Source: Turicibacter sp. (GTDB lineage: Bacteria > Bacillota_I > Bacilli_A > MOL361 > Turicibacteraceae). Taken from it: a stretch of 64,000 nt of DNA. Positions 32,221 through 41,851 of this stretch are shown in pieces. The notes beneath the pieces are model-generated. The model saw nothing but the letters and a program-made list of their open reading frames with translations, had not been told where the DNA came from and did not search any database. Location of the stretch: positions 20,834 through 84,833 of the forward strand of contig WRAJ01000006.1 in the NCBI GenBank assembly GCA_009780245.1, in the 5' to 3' direction. The translations under genes and the position numbers were made by a program. Each line of letters starts with the position of its first letter. The stretch's first letter is position 1.

Positions 32221-32472
32221 ATGGATTTTATTGAAATGATTAAAGGTTTTGTTACACCCTTAGCACGTGATCAAATGGCTGTTTCAGTTCGAGAGATCGA
32301 AAGTAACGAGGCGGGATCGCTAGTGTTTGAAATTTTAGTTTCTCAAGAAGATTTAGGGCGCGTCATCGGTCGTGATGGTCGCGTTGCAAACGCATTGCGT
32401 ACCATCGCTTATGCAGCCGCAATTAAAGAGGGCTTTAAAGTTAAACTGACTTTTTCTGCTAACCCTGAATAA
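32221..32472 (+). CDS. khpA: KH-domain RNA-binding protein KhpA
   Basis: An 83-residue single KH domain. The RNA-binding loop is GRVIGRDGRVANALRTI (residues 42-58, GxxG = GRDG). KhpA pairs with KhpB/Jag and binds small and messenger RNAs that affect cell division and elongation in streptococci and others. RBS AAGGAGG. Second gene of the rpsP operon. Confidence 0.95.
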   Translation: MDFIEMIKGFVTPLARDQMAVSVREIESNEAGSLVFEILVSQEDLGRVIGRDGRVANALRTIAYAAAIKEGFKVKLTFSANPE

Positions 32473-32486
32473 TTATGAATGAGCAC

Positions 32487-32510
32487 AACTCCCAAACGGG
32501 AGTTTTTTTG
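32487..32510 (+). terminator. rpsP-khpA terminator
   Basis: AACTCCC, loop AAAC, GGGAGTT, then a run of T. Confidence 0.9.
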
Positions 32511-32561
32511 TTGCTTCTCGTTAAAAAAAAACAGGTTCTCAAATTAAAAACAGCTCTCCTA

Positions 32562-32589
32562 TAGACAATCCCCCAAGAAAATATATAAT
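32562..32589 (+). promoter_or_regulatory. promoter of the first flavin reductase
   Basis: TAGACA (32562-32567), 16 bases, TATAAT (32584-32589). Confidence 0.6.
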
Positions 32590-32667
32590 ACAAAAGTGTG
32601 ACACAATTCACAAGTTCGTGGTACGCTTAAAAGCCACACCTAAACTTCAATAAAGGAGAGAAATTTA

Positions 32668-34626
32668 ATGAAGAAAAAATTATTTTTATTTGCCCTCATG
32701 CTGTTTTTAGCAGTTGGACTAGTGGCATGTAACGACGACGGGGATGACTACGATGAGCCAGATACTGGTGAAGTAGGTGACGGCGAGGCTTTATTTACTG
32801 CTGGTACGTTTACTGGTGAGTCAATGGAAGGTTGGGGTTCTGGGCCAATCGTGGTAGAAGTTGAATTTTCTGAGACAGAAATTTTAAGCGTTACGGTTGT
32901 TTCTCACACGGAAACGCCTGGTCTTTCGGACGGTGCGCTAGAGCAAGTGCCTAGCCAAATCGTGGCCTATCAGACGTTAATGGTTGATGCCGTATCTGGT
33001 GCTACGATTACGGTTGAAGCTATTGTGGATGCCGTGATAGATGCCGTTGAGCAAGCAAGTGGTGACGTTGATGCGTTAATGCTTGATGTCATTACGCGTG
33101 TAGCTGGTGATCCAATCTATGTGGATGTAGATGTGGTTGTCATCGGTGCTGGTGGTGCTGGGTTATCTTCTGCGATCATCGCCTTAGAAGAAGGCGCAGA
33201 TGTGCTAGTATTAGAGAAGACTTCTGCTCCTGGTGGAAACACGCTAGCAGCTGGTGCAGGGACGTTAGCATGGAACGCGGTTCAGCCGGATCGTATTGCG
33301 ATGAGAGAAGCGATTCCTGGTCAAACAGCCTTTTTAGAAGGGTTCTTAGACTATGACCCAGCTGATTTTGCTCCTGGCTTCGATGAGGCATTAGTTATCC
33401 TACAAGAGCAAATCACTGAGTTCTTAGCTGAAGGTGACGCGTCGGCTCACTTCGATACGCTAGAATTCCACTTAGTTCAAACGTATACAGGTAGTATTCG
33501 TTACGAATTAGACGACACAAGAGTTTATAGCGATTACGATCTTGCTCGTATCATGGTTTACTATAGTTACGAAGCTCTGCAGTGGATCGAAGAATTAGGT
33601 GGCGAGTTCCGTGATGGCTTAATCGAGCCAGGTGGTGCCATGTGGACACGTGGTGCAGCGCCTTACACGAACAACCAAGTGGATATCTTTGATCCAATGG
33701 TAGCTAGAATTGACGAGCTTGGTGGCGACATCATGCTAAACACAACAGCTGAAGAGCTCATCGTAGAAGATGGCGCAGTTGTTGGTGTAACTGGTACACA
33801 AGCCGATGGAACGCCAGTGACGGTTAATGCTGGTTCAGTGATCATTGCAACTGGTGGCTTTGCTGCTAACACAGAAATGGTTGCTTACTACAACAACTTC
33901 TGGGAGAACTTCACGGCTGATATCTTAACAACAAACGTATCATCAGCACAAGGTGAAGGCATCATCATGGCGCAAGCAGCTGGTGCTGATGTGACGCAAA
34001 TGGGGATCACGCAGTTAATGCCAATGGCGTTTGAAGCAACGGGTCAACTTGCTGGTGGTCACCAAAGAGGCATCGTCTACCTAAACGAAGATGGTGAGCG
34101 TTTCATGAACGAAGTAAACGAGCGTGACACCATTGGTGCGGCAATGTTTGCACAAGGTGGAACGGTATTCGAACTTAGAAGAGTTGAAGACGCGATTCCT
34201 TCACACGTCGACATGGCTGGCGATGACACGGGACGCGTATTCCTTGCTGACACAGTCGCAGAAGTGGCTGAACTTGCTGGTTTAGATCCAGATGTGGTCG
34301 TTGCAGAGGTTGAAAGATTCAATGAATTCGCGGCAGCTGGTTACGATGAGGACTTTGGGCGCGTTGTGTTTGACAACGATTTGGCTGACGGGCCTTTCAT
34401 TATCAGAGTCCTATCACCGTCTACCCACTACACAAATGGTGGTTTAATAACAACCACTGACGCAAGAGTACTCGGCGTAGACGGGGAAGTGATTCCAAAC
34501 TTGTTTGCCGCTGGAGAAGTAATGGGCGGCATCCATGGCGGAAACCGTCTGGGTGGAAATGCCGTTGCTGAAGCCTTTGTATTCGGTAGAATCGCTGGTG
34601 AAATGGCAGCGATTAACGCACAATAA
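32668..34626 (+). CDS. exported flavinylated fumarate-reductase-like lipoprotein (paralogue 1)
   Basis: A 652-residue lipoprotein: signal peptide with lipobox GLVAC (Cys21), an acidic linker, an FMN-binding domain (about 45-135) with VDAVSGAT, whose Thr is the site where ApbE attaches FMN, and a FAD-dependent reductase domain. The FAD site is VVVIGAGGAGLSSA (about 155). Active-site segments are NERDT, STHYTNGG and the substrate-binding GIHGGNRLGGNAVAEAF near the C-terminus. Such proteins are extracellular terminal reductases for fumarate, urocanate or other unsaturated acids, fed by flavin-based electron transfer. The acceptor here is unknown. Start preceded by AAAGGAGAG. Two paralogues lie downstream (37613, 39744). 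Confidence 0.88.
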   Translation: MKKKLFLFALMLFLAVGLVACNDDGDDYDEPDTGEVGDGEALFTAGTFTGESMEGWGSGPIVVEVEFSETEILSVTVVSHTETPGLSDGALEQVPSQIVAYQTLMVDAVSGATITVEAIVDAVIDAVEQASGDVDALMLDVITRVAGDPIYVDVDVVVIGAGGAGLSSAIIALEEGADVLVLEKTSAPGGNTLAAGAGTLAWNAVQPDRIAMREAIPGQTAFLEGFLDYDPADFAPGFDEALVILQEQITEFLAEGDASAHFDTLEFHLVQTYTGSIRYELDDTRVYSDYDLARIMVYYSYEALQWIEELGGEFRDGLIEPGGAMWTRGAAPYTNNQVDIFDPMVARIDELGGDIMLNTTAEELIVEDGAVVGVTGTQADGTPVTVNAGSVIIATGGFAANTEMVAYYNNFWENFTADILTTNVSSAQGEGIIMAQAAGADVTQMGITQLMPMAFEATGQLAGGHQRGIVYLNEDGERFMNEVNERDTIGAAMFAQGGTVFELRRVEDAIPSHVDMAGDDTGRVFLADTVAEVAELAGLDPDVVVAEVERFNEFAAAGYDEDFGRVVFDNDLADGPFIIRVLSPSTHYTNGGLITTTDARVLGVDGEVIPNLFAAGEVMGGIHGGNRLGGNAVAEAFVFGRIAGEMAAINAQ

Positions 34627-34665
34627 TTCCAAATGTATTAACATTTGAATTTCGTATTAAACAAA

Positions 34666-34719
34666 CAACCTTCGGTAAATCGTGAATTTTTCAGGGATCT
34701 CCGGAGGTTGTCATTTTTT
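34666..34719 (+). terminator. terminator after reductase 1
   Basis: CAACCTTCGG (34666-34675) pairs, with one mismatch, with CCGGAGGTTG (34701-34710), followed by TCATTTTTT. Confidence 0.65.
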
Positions 34720-34855
34720 AAACGATTGTCGTCCGCATATTATAAAAAGCGATTGCACGAAGAGGGGAAGAGTGTTGCATTTTGTGTGTGTCATCATAAC
34801 TGATACGATTAAGCAAATATAAAAGGGTTGAAGCCCAAACAAAGGAGAGAAAGGC

Positions 34856-37294
34856 ATGAAGAAGTTTACCAAGCAAAAAAGAATTAAACTATTTGCCAAA
34901 ATAGCTGTATTAGCCGTAGCGGTTGGTATTGCAATAAACGTACTACCAGCTACTTATGCACAGCGCGACGACATCCCCTACGCACCGTGTGAGGATCGTT
35001 ACCTCGTATTGTGTGGTAGAACGCCAGGTATGATCATCTTGGATCGCAGAGGAAATCAATTGCGCTGTCCAGACTTTATACCTAATCCTGATTTCCCACT
35101 TGTGCGACGCGCACCAATGTATATTTGTCCAGAAGCGGCGTCAGCGTTTGACGTTTTAAGAGATGAAGTCATCACCGCAATTGATGACGTTGGTTTACCA
35201 AACGTCGAAGCCTTCCTCACAGACGGCTATAGCGTCGTCGTGCCAGGGATGGAGATCATTGAGCGTGTGCGACTATCTTCAAATCCTGATGCTGCTGCGC
35301 CAAACTTAAGTGCGATTTATGACCCTTATATGATTCCTTTTACCTATTGGGACACGTTAGGGATTCCAGCGATTGCAAGTGAGTGGGGATCTCGCGATGC
35401 GACTGGTATTTATGCGCTAGTAGATCAGCTGATTGCACTTGCAGAAGCTGAGGGACGCGATTGGACGCTCGAAACAGATGACGATCCGAGTCTCGCTAAT
35501 TTCGCAGCATTTGCGCTTCTGCACGCGCCAATGGCAAGAGCCGGCACACCAGTCTATACGAACTTAGTTAATATTGTGAGTGTTCACGCGGATACGCAAA
35601 GAACGCAAGAAAACGATCCTGATCCGTCTTTTGATAGCACATTAGATTACCGCGTGTTCTTAGCTGCTATTGAAGTGGGTGAAGGGCCACTGAATGAATT
35701 GAGAATCGCCAACATCTTACCGGATGCTGGACCATCAGGAGGTCCTGGTCAACCAATATTGGCACCTTGGGATGGCATTAGAGCGCAAGTGTTTGACTTC
35801 GATTTCAATTATCAAGGCGTTGTGGTTGGGTTTAGATCAATTAGAACCGATAACCCACAACATTTTGTGCCGACTTACATTGACGGCGTTCGTCACATCA
35901 GAATTGGTGATTACTTAAACACCTACTTCCCGGTTGCACCTGATGCAAAATTCTATTGGGTGTCAACTGGCGCAACGGCTGTGCAAGATATCAGGCAAAT
36001 GGATTGGGCAGAGTTAGAGCCAAGTATTTCTCAGCACATTCGCGTCGTGTTCTGTGAGAATTTCGAAACCATTATCGAAGTTTACATCAGTGCCGGAACG
36101 CGCGCGGCATTACCAGCAAACATTGACGGGGTTCGTCGATTCACTTACCATTTAGGTGTTGTGCCTCACGATGCAAGGTTCGGATTTAATGAAAGAGAAA
36201 ACCCGCACCCTATTAGCTACTCTTTGTTTGACCCAACCAGATTCCCTGAAGAGACGGGTGCAACTGATCCAGATGGACGTTACCCACTGTTCATTTACTT
36301 CCACGGGCTCGGTGGTGGTGCGAATATGAATACGTTCTCTAATTTTGGTATTCCTTTCACTTTCGAAGGTCGTCAACGTGAATTTGAGAATGAAAACCCT
36401 GCATTATCAGGTGCCTTTATTATGAACATGCGCGGAAACCAATTCGCTTCTTCGTCACTCGGTCAAGATTGGATGCATGGCAATAGAAGTTACACGAATC
36501 CGATGTGGGCTGCTGGGTACGAAGCTTATCGAGCTAGACCAACTAATGTCGCAGCCATTGTGGCAAATGTTCAGCGATTGATTGCTGACAATCCAAACAT
36601 TGATCCAAACAGAATTTACTTAACAGGTATTTCAGCTGGTGCCTACATGGCTTTCTTTACGCTGTTAGAAGCACCTGACTTATTCGCTGGTGGGATGTTT
36701 GTTGTCCCTGCCTTCTTCCCGCATGACGATGCTCGACCATACATGGATGCGTCGATGTTCTTTGAAGGTAGCGATTTTGCAGAACGTTTCATGGCTGTTA
36801 TGCACATCCCAATGTGGTGGACCAGTCATCCAAACGATCCGATCACACCGTTCTATTACACCACGCAAGCAGAGTTCCCAACGGCTATCTACGGGCAGTA
36901 TGCCATCAATGCTTTGATCAATGCCTTTAGAGAGAGTCCAAATGGAAACAGCTTAACGCGTGTAGACGTTAATAACCGTCAACGTAATGCAGCTGGTAAC
37001 ATTGTAATGGGGCACTCTGGTAATCAATTGGCAGATAATAACCGATTTAACGATGATGTTGTGAGAGACGGCATTCAGCTTCGTTACATGTCACAAATCT
37101 TTGGTGAGCGTCCGGCGGATTGGGTACCACATCCACCGTCGATGTCAACGGCACCAACACCGCAAGATGCTAACATTTACTCTTATGGAACCTGTAGCGT
37201 TTACAGCACACAAGAGCCATGGTTAGGTTCTATGATTGAATGGTTTAATGCTGCTGCTGCGGGCCGAGACTACAACCCTAGAACAGCTGAGTAA
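34856..37294 (+). CDS. secreted alpha/beta-hydrolase esterase (PHB-depolymerase/feruloyl-esterase-like)
   Basis: An 812-residue exported protein. The signal peptide (basic start, hydrophobic run, probable cleavage after ATYA, residue 36) has no lipobox. Residues 37-470 form an unrecognised N-terminal region containing beta-rich segments. Residues 475-780 form an alpha/beta hydrolase: YPLFIYFHGLGGG (oxyanion loop), YLTGISAGAYMA with nucleophile Ser in GxSxG, and probable acid and His further on (HPNDPI; VMGHSGNQ). This resembles the esterase family that includes secreted depolymerases and feruloyl esterases. It lies between two exported flavin reductases, each with its own terminator. It may release an aromatic or organic acid used as electron acceptor (inference). 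Confidence 0.7.
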   Translation: MKKFTKQKRIKLFAKIAVLAVAVGIAINVLPATYAQRDDIPYAPCEDRYLVLCGRTPGMIILDRRGNQLRCPDFIPNPDFPLVRRAPMYICPEAASAFDVLRDEVITAIDDVGLPNVEAFLTDGYSVVVPGMEIIERVRLSSNPDAAAPNLSAIYDPYMIPFTYWDTLGIPAIASEWGSRDATGIYALVDQLIALAEAEGRDWTLETDDDPSLANFAAFALLHAPMARAGTPVYTNLVNIVSVHADTQRTQENDPDPSFDSTLDYRVFLAAIEVGEGPLNELRIANILPDAGPSGGPGQPILAPWDGIRAQVFDFDFNYQGVVVGFRSIRTDNPQHFVPTYIDGVRHIRIGDYLNTYFPVAPDAKFYWVSTGATAVQDIRQMDWAELEPSISQHIRVVFCENFETIIEVYISAGTRAALPANIDGVRRFTYHLGVVPHDARFGFNERENPHPISYSLFDPTRFPEETGATDPDGRYPLFIYFHGLGGGANMNTFSNFGIPFTFEGRQREFENENPALSGAFIMNMRGNQFASSSLGQDWMHGNRSYTNPMWAAGYEAYRARPTNVAAIVANVQRLIADNPNIDPNRIYLTGISAGAYMAFFTLLEAPDLFAGGMFVVPAFFPHDDARPYMDASMFFEGSDFAERFMAVMHIPMWWTSHPNDPITPFYYTTQAEFPTAIYGQYAINALINAFRESPNGNSLTRVDVNNRQRNAAGNIVMGHSGNQLADNNRFNDDVVRDGIQLRYMSQIFGERPADWVPHPPSMSTAPTPQDANIYSYGTCSVYSTQEPWLGSMIEWFNAAAAGRDYNPRTAE

Positions 37295-37324
37295 TTAGTT
37301 TTGATCAATCATCAACTAAGCTTA

Positions 37325-37364
37325 AAAATACATCACTGGCAGTGTGTGGTGATGTATTTTTTTG
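37325..37364 (+). terminator. terminator after the esterase gene
   Basis: AAAATACATCAC (37325-37336) and GTGATGTATTTT (37349-37360) followed by more Ts. The rest of the 318-base gap holds only the promoter at 37501. Confidence 0.85.
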
Positions 37365-37500
37365 TAATAAATAAGGATACCCTTGCATAAGATTTACAGT
37401 TGCTGATCATTTCGCAATTTTTTGTCTTGCTCGTTTTGAGATTGTTTTTCCATTTTTCATCTTAGCGTTCACTTGTCGTACGTATATACGAAAAAAACGG

Positions 37501-37529
37501 TTGCATTTGTGGCGCTTTGATGTTATAAT
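37501..37529 (+). promoter_or_regulatory. promoter of the second flavin reductase
   Basis: TTGCAT (37501-37506), 17 bases, TATAAT (37524-37529). A TCGTA-n6-TACGA dyad lies 20 bases upstream of the -35 and could bind a regulator. Confidence 0.7.
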
Positions 37530-37612
37530 TGTGAGGGCACAATTTTTGTGATCGGTTTCACAGTTTCTCGGTTTTAACTGAACAAGATTTTATTTATAAA
37601 GGAGAGAGATTC

Positions 37613-39613
37613 ATGAAGAAAAAACTATTTTTATTTGCACTCGTGCTGTTCTTAGGTATCGGTCTTGTTGCATGTAATGACGATGATAACGGCGATGACT
37701 ACGATGAGCCAGACACTGCTGATGAGGTAGAGGATGAGAATGGCGATGGTGCATTTACACCAGGAACGTTCACTGCACAAGCTTCTGGTTGGGGGATCAG
37801 ACCAATCGTTATTGATGTCACCTTTAGCGAGGATGCGATCACGGATATCGAGATTATTTCTCACGATGAAACACCAGGACTATCTGATATCGCATTTGAT
37901 CAAGTACCAGCTCAAATTATTGAGCATCAGTTGTTAAACGTTGATGCGGTAGCTGGTGCAACGTTAACCAGAATGGGTATTATCATGGCTACTAGAGACG
38001 CTATTGAGCAAGCCGGTGGTAATGTCGCGGACTTCAATGATTCATTGCCTGCACCTGTTGCTGGCGACCCAATCACTAGAGAAGTCGACATTGTTGTCGT
38101 TGGTGGTGGTGGCGCTGGAATGACGGCTGCTATCGCTGCTATTGAAGCTGGAAGCGATGATGTCTTATTAGTTGAGATGACGGCTCAAGTTGGTGGGAAC
38201 ACGCTTGCTGCAGGTAACGGATTCCTAGCATGGAATGCGATTATGCCTGACCGATTAGAGGACATGGAAGCAATGGGTGGCCCTGAAGGTCAGAGAAACA
38301 GACTCAATATGTACCTAGGGTTAGATCCAGATACGTTCAGCGAAGGTTTTGATCAGCGCTTAATCAACGTACAAGCAGAAATCGAAGCATTCTTAGATGA
38401 CGACGACACAGCGCAATTCGATAGTTTAGATTTCTTCATGGTCCAAACTTACTTGCACAGTCGTCGTGAAGAGCTTGATGGCACGGTTGTTTCAGCTAGC
38501 TACGACTTTGTACGTCTCATGGTTGAAGGCAGCTACCCAGCCCTACAATGGATTGAATCACTAGGTGGCGAGTTTGAACATGCTATCGGTGAACCAGTAG
38601 GTGCGATGTGGCGTCGTGGTGCTAGACCAGCAAACGGCAACCACGCTGATTTATTCCAGCCAATGCTTGATGAGCTAGACCGCCTCGGTGGCGACATCAT
38701 GTTCAACACTAGAATTGAAAATTTAATCTTCGAAGACGGTGAAGTAACAGGTGTTGTAGGAACAATGACGGATGGAACGGAAGTAACGATCTATGCTGAT
38801 TCGGTTGTTTTAGCAACAGGTGGCTTTGCTGCAAACTTAGATATGGTAAGTTACTACGACAACTTCTGGGGAGATGACATTGATTTAGTAACTGGAACGA
38901 CAAACGTTTCAGCTGCTCGTGGTGATGGTATTATCATGGCACAAGAAGTTGGTGCAGACGTTTACCAGATGGGAATCACTCAGTTAATGCAACTAGGATT
39001 CGCGCATAACGGTGTCCTTGCAACAGGCCATGCGAACTACTCGTTCTACGTTAACCAAGAGGGTGTCAGATTCATCAATGAAACAGCACCACGTGACACA
39101 GTAGCAGCAGCAGCATTTGCGCAAGGCGGAACGTTCTTTGAAGTTCGTAGTAACATCAACGAAGTATGGAATCAACTATATTTAGCGGATGATGGCACTA
39201 GCAGAATTTACACAGCAGATACCATTGCGGAATTAGCTGAGATGGTAGGCATTGATCCAGATGTACTAGAAGCGACGTTCGAGGAATTCGTTGCGTTCGC
39301 AGAAGCTGGATACGATGAGGAATTCGGAAGAACAACGTTCTTTAGAAGAGACGACGAGTTACCAATCGCAACTGGACCATGGCACATCCGCGTGCTTCGT
39401 CCATCTACACACTACACGAATGGTGGGTTATTAGTAGATACTTACACAAGAGTTATTAACACGGATGGTGAAGCTATCCCTAACTTATTCGCTGCTGGTG
39501 AGATCATGAGTGGGGTACACGGCGGAAACCGTTTAGGTGGAAATGCAGTTGCTGAAGCATTCGTATTCGGTAGAATCGCTGGTGAAATGGCAGCTGAGAA
39601 TGCTGGTAACTAG
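37613..39613 (+). CDS. exported flavinylated fumarate-reductase-like lipoprotein (paralogue 2)
   Basis: A 666-residue protein, clearly paralogous to 32668-34626. Lipobox GLVAC, an acidic Asp/Glu linker, FMN-binding domain with VDAVAGAT (flavinylation Thr), FAD site VVVVGGGGAGMTAA (about 160) and the same active-site segments (APRDT, STHYTNGG, GVHGGNRLGGNAVAEAF). Its sequence differs mostly around the substrate pocket (residues 380-560), so a different acceptor is plausible. It has its own promoter and ends at a terminator. Electron delivery would need a membrane flavin/quinone system that is not in this window. Confidence 0.88.
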   Translation: MKKKLFLFALVLFLGIGLVACNDDDNGDDYDEPDTADEVEDENGDGAFTPGTFTAQASGWGIRPIVIDVTFSEDAITDIEIISHDETPGLSDIAFDQVPAQIIEHQLLNVDAVAGATLTRMGIIMATRDAIEQAGGNVADFNDSLPAPVAGDPITREVDIVVVGGGGAGMTAAIAAIEAGSDDVLLVEMTAQVGGNTLAAGNGFLAWNAIMPDRLEDMEAMGGPEGQRNRLNMYLGLDPDTFSEGFDQRLINVQAEIEAFLDDDDTAQFDSLDFFMVQTYLHSRREELDGTVVSASYDFVRLMVEGSYPALQWIESLGGEFEHAIGEPVGAMWRRGARPANGNHADLFQPMLDELDRLGGDIMFNTRIENLIFEDGEVTGVVGTMTDGTEVTIYADSVVLATGGFAANLDMVSYYDNFWGDDIDLVTGTTNVSAARGDGIIMAQEVGADVYQMGITQLMQLGFAHNGVLATGHANYSFYVNQEGVRFINETAPRDTVAAAAFAQGGTFFEVRSNINEVWNQLYLADDGTSRIYTADTIAELAEMVGIDPDVLEATFEEFVAFAEAGYDEEFGRTTFFRRDDELPIATGPWHIRVLRPSTHYTNGGLLVDTYTRVINTDGEAIPNLFAAGEIMSGVHGGNRLGGNAVAEAFVFGRIAGEMAAENAGN

Positions 39614-39648
39614 TAGCTATTCTTAGTCATTTTACCCTTGCATCAAAG

Positions 39649-39694
39649 AAAAGCCAATGAATTGCGTATAAATCAACGTTTCATTGGCTTTTTT
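39649..39694 (+). terminator. terminator between reductases 2 and 3
   Basis: AAAAGCCAATGA (39649-39660) pairs with TCATTGGCTTTT (39681-39692), then Ts. Confidence 0.85.
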
Positions 39695-39743
39695 CATGAA
39701 GACAGAAACACATCCATCCACAAATAAAAAGGAGAGAAAACAA

Positions 39744-41522
39744 ATGAAGAAAAAACTATTTTTATTCGCGCTCGTCTTGTTCTTAGCCGTGGGCTTAGCA
39801 GCGTGTAACAACGACGATAACGGTGAAGACGTCGATGAGCCAGATACGGAAGAAGCCACTGGTAACGAAGAAGATGATAACGGGACAGGCTTCACCCCAG
39901 GAACATTCACTGGGACCGCGTATGGTTGGGGCGGTGAAATCACCGTAGAAGTTGTTTTTACAGAAGATCGCATTGACGCTGTCACGGTAACCGAACACAA
40001 TGAAACACGAAACATTGCGATCCCGGTCATCGAGAGAATCCCAGCAGAGATTGTTGACTATCAGTCGCTCGCTGTGGATGGCGTCACTGGGGCTACGGCG
40101 TCGAGCTTTGCACTGATCGCGGCGGTTCGTGATGCAGTGGAGCAGGCGGGTGGCGACGTTGATGCGTTATTGACACCACTACCAGAGGTTGTTCCAAATG
40201 CTCCTGTTACGATTGAAACGGAAGTCTTGGTTGTCGGATCTGGGATTGCCGGCCTGGCATCTGCGATTGAGGCAGCCGATGCGGGGGCGGATGTGTTGGT
40301 CATTGAGAAGTTAGCGTTCTTCGGTGGAAACACGGCGGTGAGTGCGTCGATCATTCAGGCGGCAGGTACCCCGCTTCAAGCGGAACAAGGCGTGGAGGAT
40401 AGTGCAGAGCTTTACGAGGCCTTCTTATTAGAGTTGGCGCGTGGCGAAGCGGATCCGGATATGATTCATCACATTGCGCACACGTCAGCAGATACGATTG
40501 CGTGGCTAGAGGGGATGGGCGTTGTGTTCCAAGATGCGCTAAACGTTTATCATTACCGACAACCAACGTTACGCGGACATGTGACCATTGAGAACATGGG
40601 GTATGGGTTAACGATTCCGATGATCGCACACGCAGAAAGTTTAGGCGCTGAGTTTATGGCAGAGACGACAGCTGTTTCTTTGATTGTCGAAGACGGCGTG
40701 GTCGTTGGGGTGAATGCCACGGACAGAACGGGCGGCGAAGTCACGATCATGGCGGATGCTGTTATTTTAGCAACCGGTGGCTTTGACCGTAACCCAGAAT
40801 TGATGGCGCAGTATCAGCCACTGGCGATTAATCCGGTTTCTCTCGGGATTGTGGGTGTGACCGGAGACGGGCTTTTAATGGGACGCGAAGTCGGTGCGGA
40901 TTCGATCATGGTGCCTTATACGATTGGATTGCCAACGATGGCACAGCCGCTTCATGGCGTCATTGTTGGGCCAAGCGGGCTCCGTTTCTTCGATGAGTCT
41001 GGGTATGCGTTAACCCGTATGGTTGTGGCTTTCGGTCATGGGTACGATCACTTCTATTCTGTTTTTGATCAAGCAGATTACAGTGAAGACTTAGCCGATC
41101 TCATCGCCGAGGGACGCGTGTTTACAGCGGATACGATCGAAGAGCTGGCTGAATTAATCGACATGGATCCGGCTGTCCTAGCGGCTACTGTGGCGCGTTA
41201 TAATGAGATGGTCGCAGCTGGCGTTGATACCGACTTCGATAAACCTGCTGATCATTTAGCACCAATTGAAGAAGGGCCATTCTTTGCTCGCATTTTTGAT
41301 CGTCATACCATTTTCGGCACACAAGGCGGTCTCAGAATTGATTTACACGGGCATGTTATTGATACCGATGGTAATATTATTCCAGGACTATTCGCAGCAG
41401 GCGAAGTAGCAAATGCGCAATTCTTACCGGTGGAATATGGTGGCAGTGGAACCGCCCTTGCTTTGTATAGTAACATGGCAAGATTGGCTGGTGTTGCAGC
41501 TGCAGAATTTGCTCTTGAATAG
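39744..41522 (+). CDS. exported flavinylated reductase with divergent active site (paralogue 3)
   Basis: A 592-residue lipoprotein with the same signal peptide type (lipobox GLAAC), acidic linker, FMN-binding domain (VDGVTGAT) and FAD domain (VLVVGSGIAGLASA). It lacks the HGGNRLGGN segment and the STHYTNGG segment of the other two; in their place are RHTIFGTQGGL and LPVEYGGSGTALALY. The Arg that binds fumarate-type carboxylates in the family is therefore missing, so the substrate is probably not fumarate. I start at ATG 39744, after AAAGGAGAG; the frame extends upstream through the terminator without an RBS. The three paralogues form an export-reductase series. Confidence 0.85.
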   Translation: MKKKLFLFALVLFLAVGLAACNNDDNGEDVDEPDTEEATGNEEDDNGTGFTPGTFTGTAYGWGGEITVEVVFTEDRIDAVTVTEHNETRNIAIPVIERIPAEIVDYQSLAVDGVTGATASSFALIAAVRDAVEQAGGDVDALLTPLPEVVPNAPVTIETEVLVVGSGIAGLASAIEAADAGADVLVIEKLAFFGGNTAVSASIIQAAGTPLQAEQGVEDSAELYEAFLLELARGEADPDMIHHIAHTSADTIAWLEGMGVVFQDALNVYHYRQPTLRGHVTIENMGYGLTIPMIAHAESLGAEFMAETTAVSLIVEDGVVVGVNATDRTGGEVTIMADAVILATGGFDRNPELMAQYQPLAINPVSLGIVGVTGDGLLMGREVGADSIMVPYTIGLPTMAQPLHGVIVGPSGLRFFDESGYALTRMVVAFGHGYDHFYSVFDQADYSEDLADLIAEGRVFTADTIEELAELIDMDPAVLAATVARYNEMVAAGVDTDFDKPADHLAPIEEGPFFARIFDRHTIFGTQGGLRIDLHGHVIDTDGNIIPGLFAAGEVANAQFLPVEYGGSGTALALYSNMARLAGVAAAEFALE

Positions 41523-41558
41523 CGCACTACCCTAATGTAGAAAATTGATGATTTTGAT

Positions 41559-41596
41559 AAGCTCGCAGGCAGATAAATGCCCGCGAGCTTTCCTTT
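41559..41596 (+). terminator. terminator after reductase 3
   Basis: AAGCTCGC-A-GGCA, loop, TGCC-C-GCGAGCTT, then TCCTTTT. The remainder of the 329-base gap to the protease gene holds only a promoter at 41691. Confidence 0.85.
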
Positions 41597-41690
41597 TGGA
41601 AAAATCATCTGAATTAGTAAAAAACCGGCATTCTCCTCTGATAGTACAGAGCTGAAAAGGCTTTTTTTTGAAAAAATTTCAAGAAAAAGA

Positions 41691-41719
41691 TTGACAGCAA
41701 AACTGAAACGTTGTATGAT
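41691..41719 (+). promoter_or_regulatory. promoter of the S8 protease gene
   Basis: TTGACA (41691-41696), 17 bases, TATGAT (41714-41719); leader of about 125 bases. Confidence 0.75.
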
Positions 41720-41851
41720 GCTGTACAATTTACACCCATAGTCCACTCACCAGCGGAGTGATTATGACTTCTAACTTTCCAGTTTCAATACGGCATAATA
41801 ATAAGGAGGCTTGCGGCATAGGAACAAACTAAACAAAAGGAGAGATTATGC

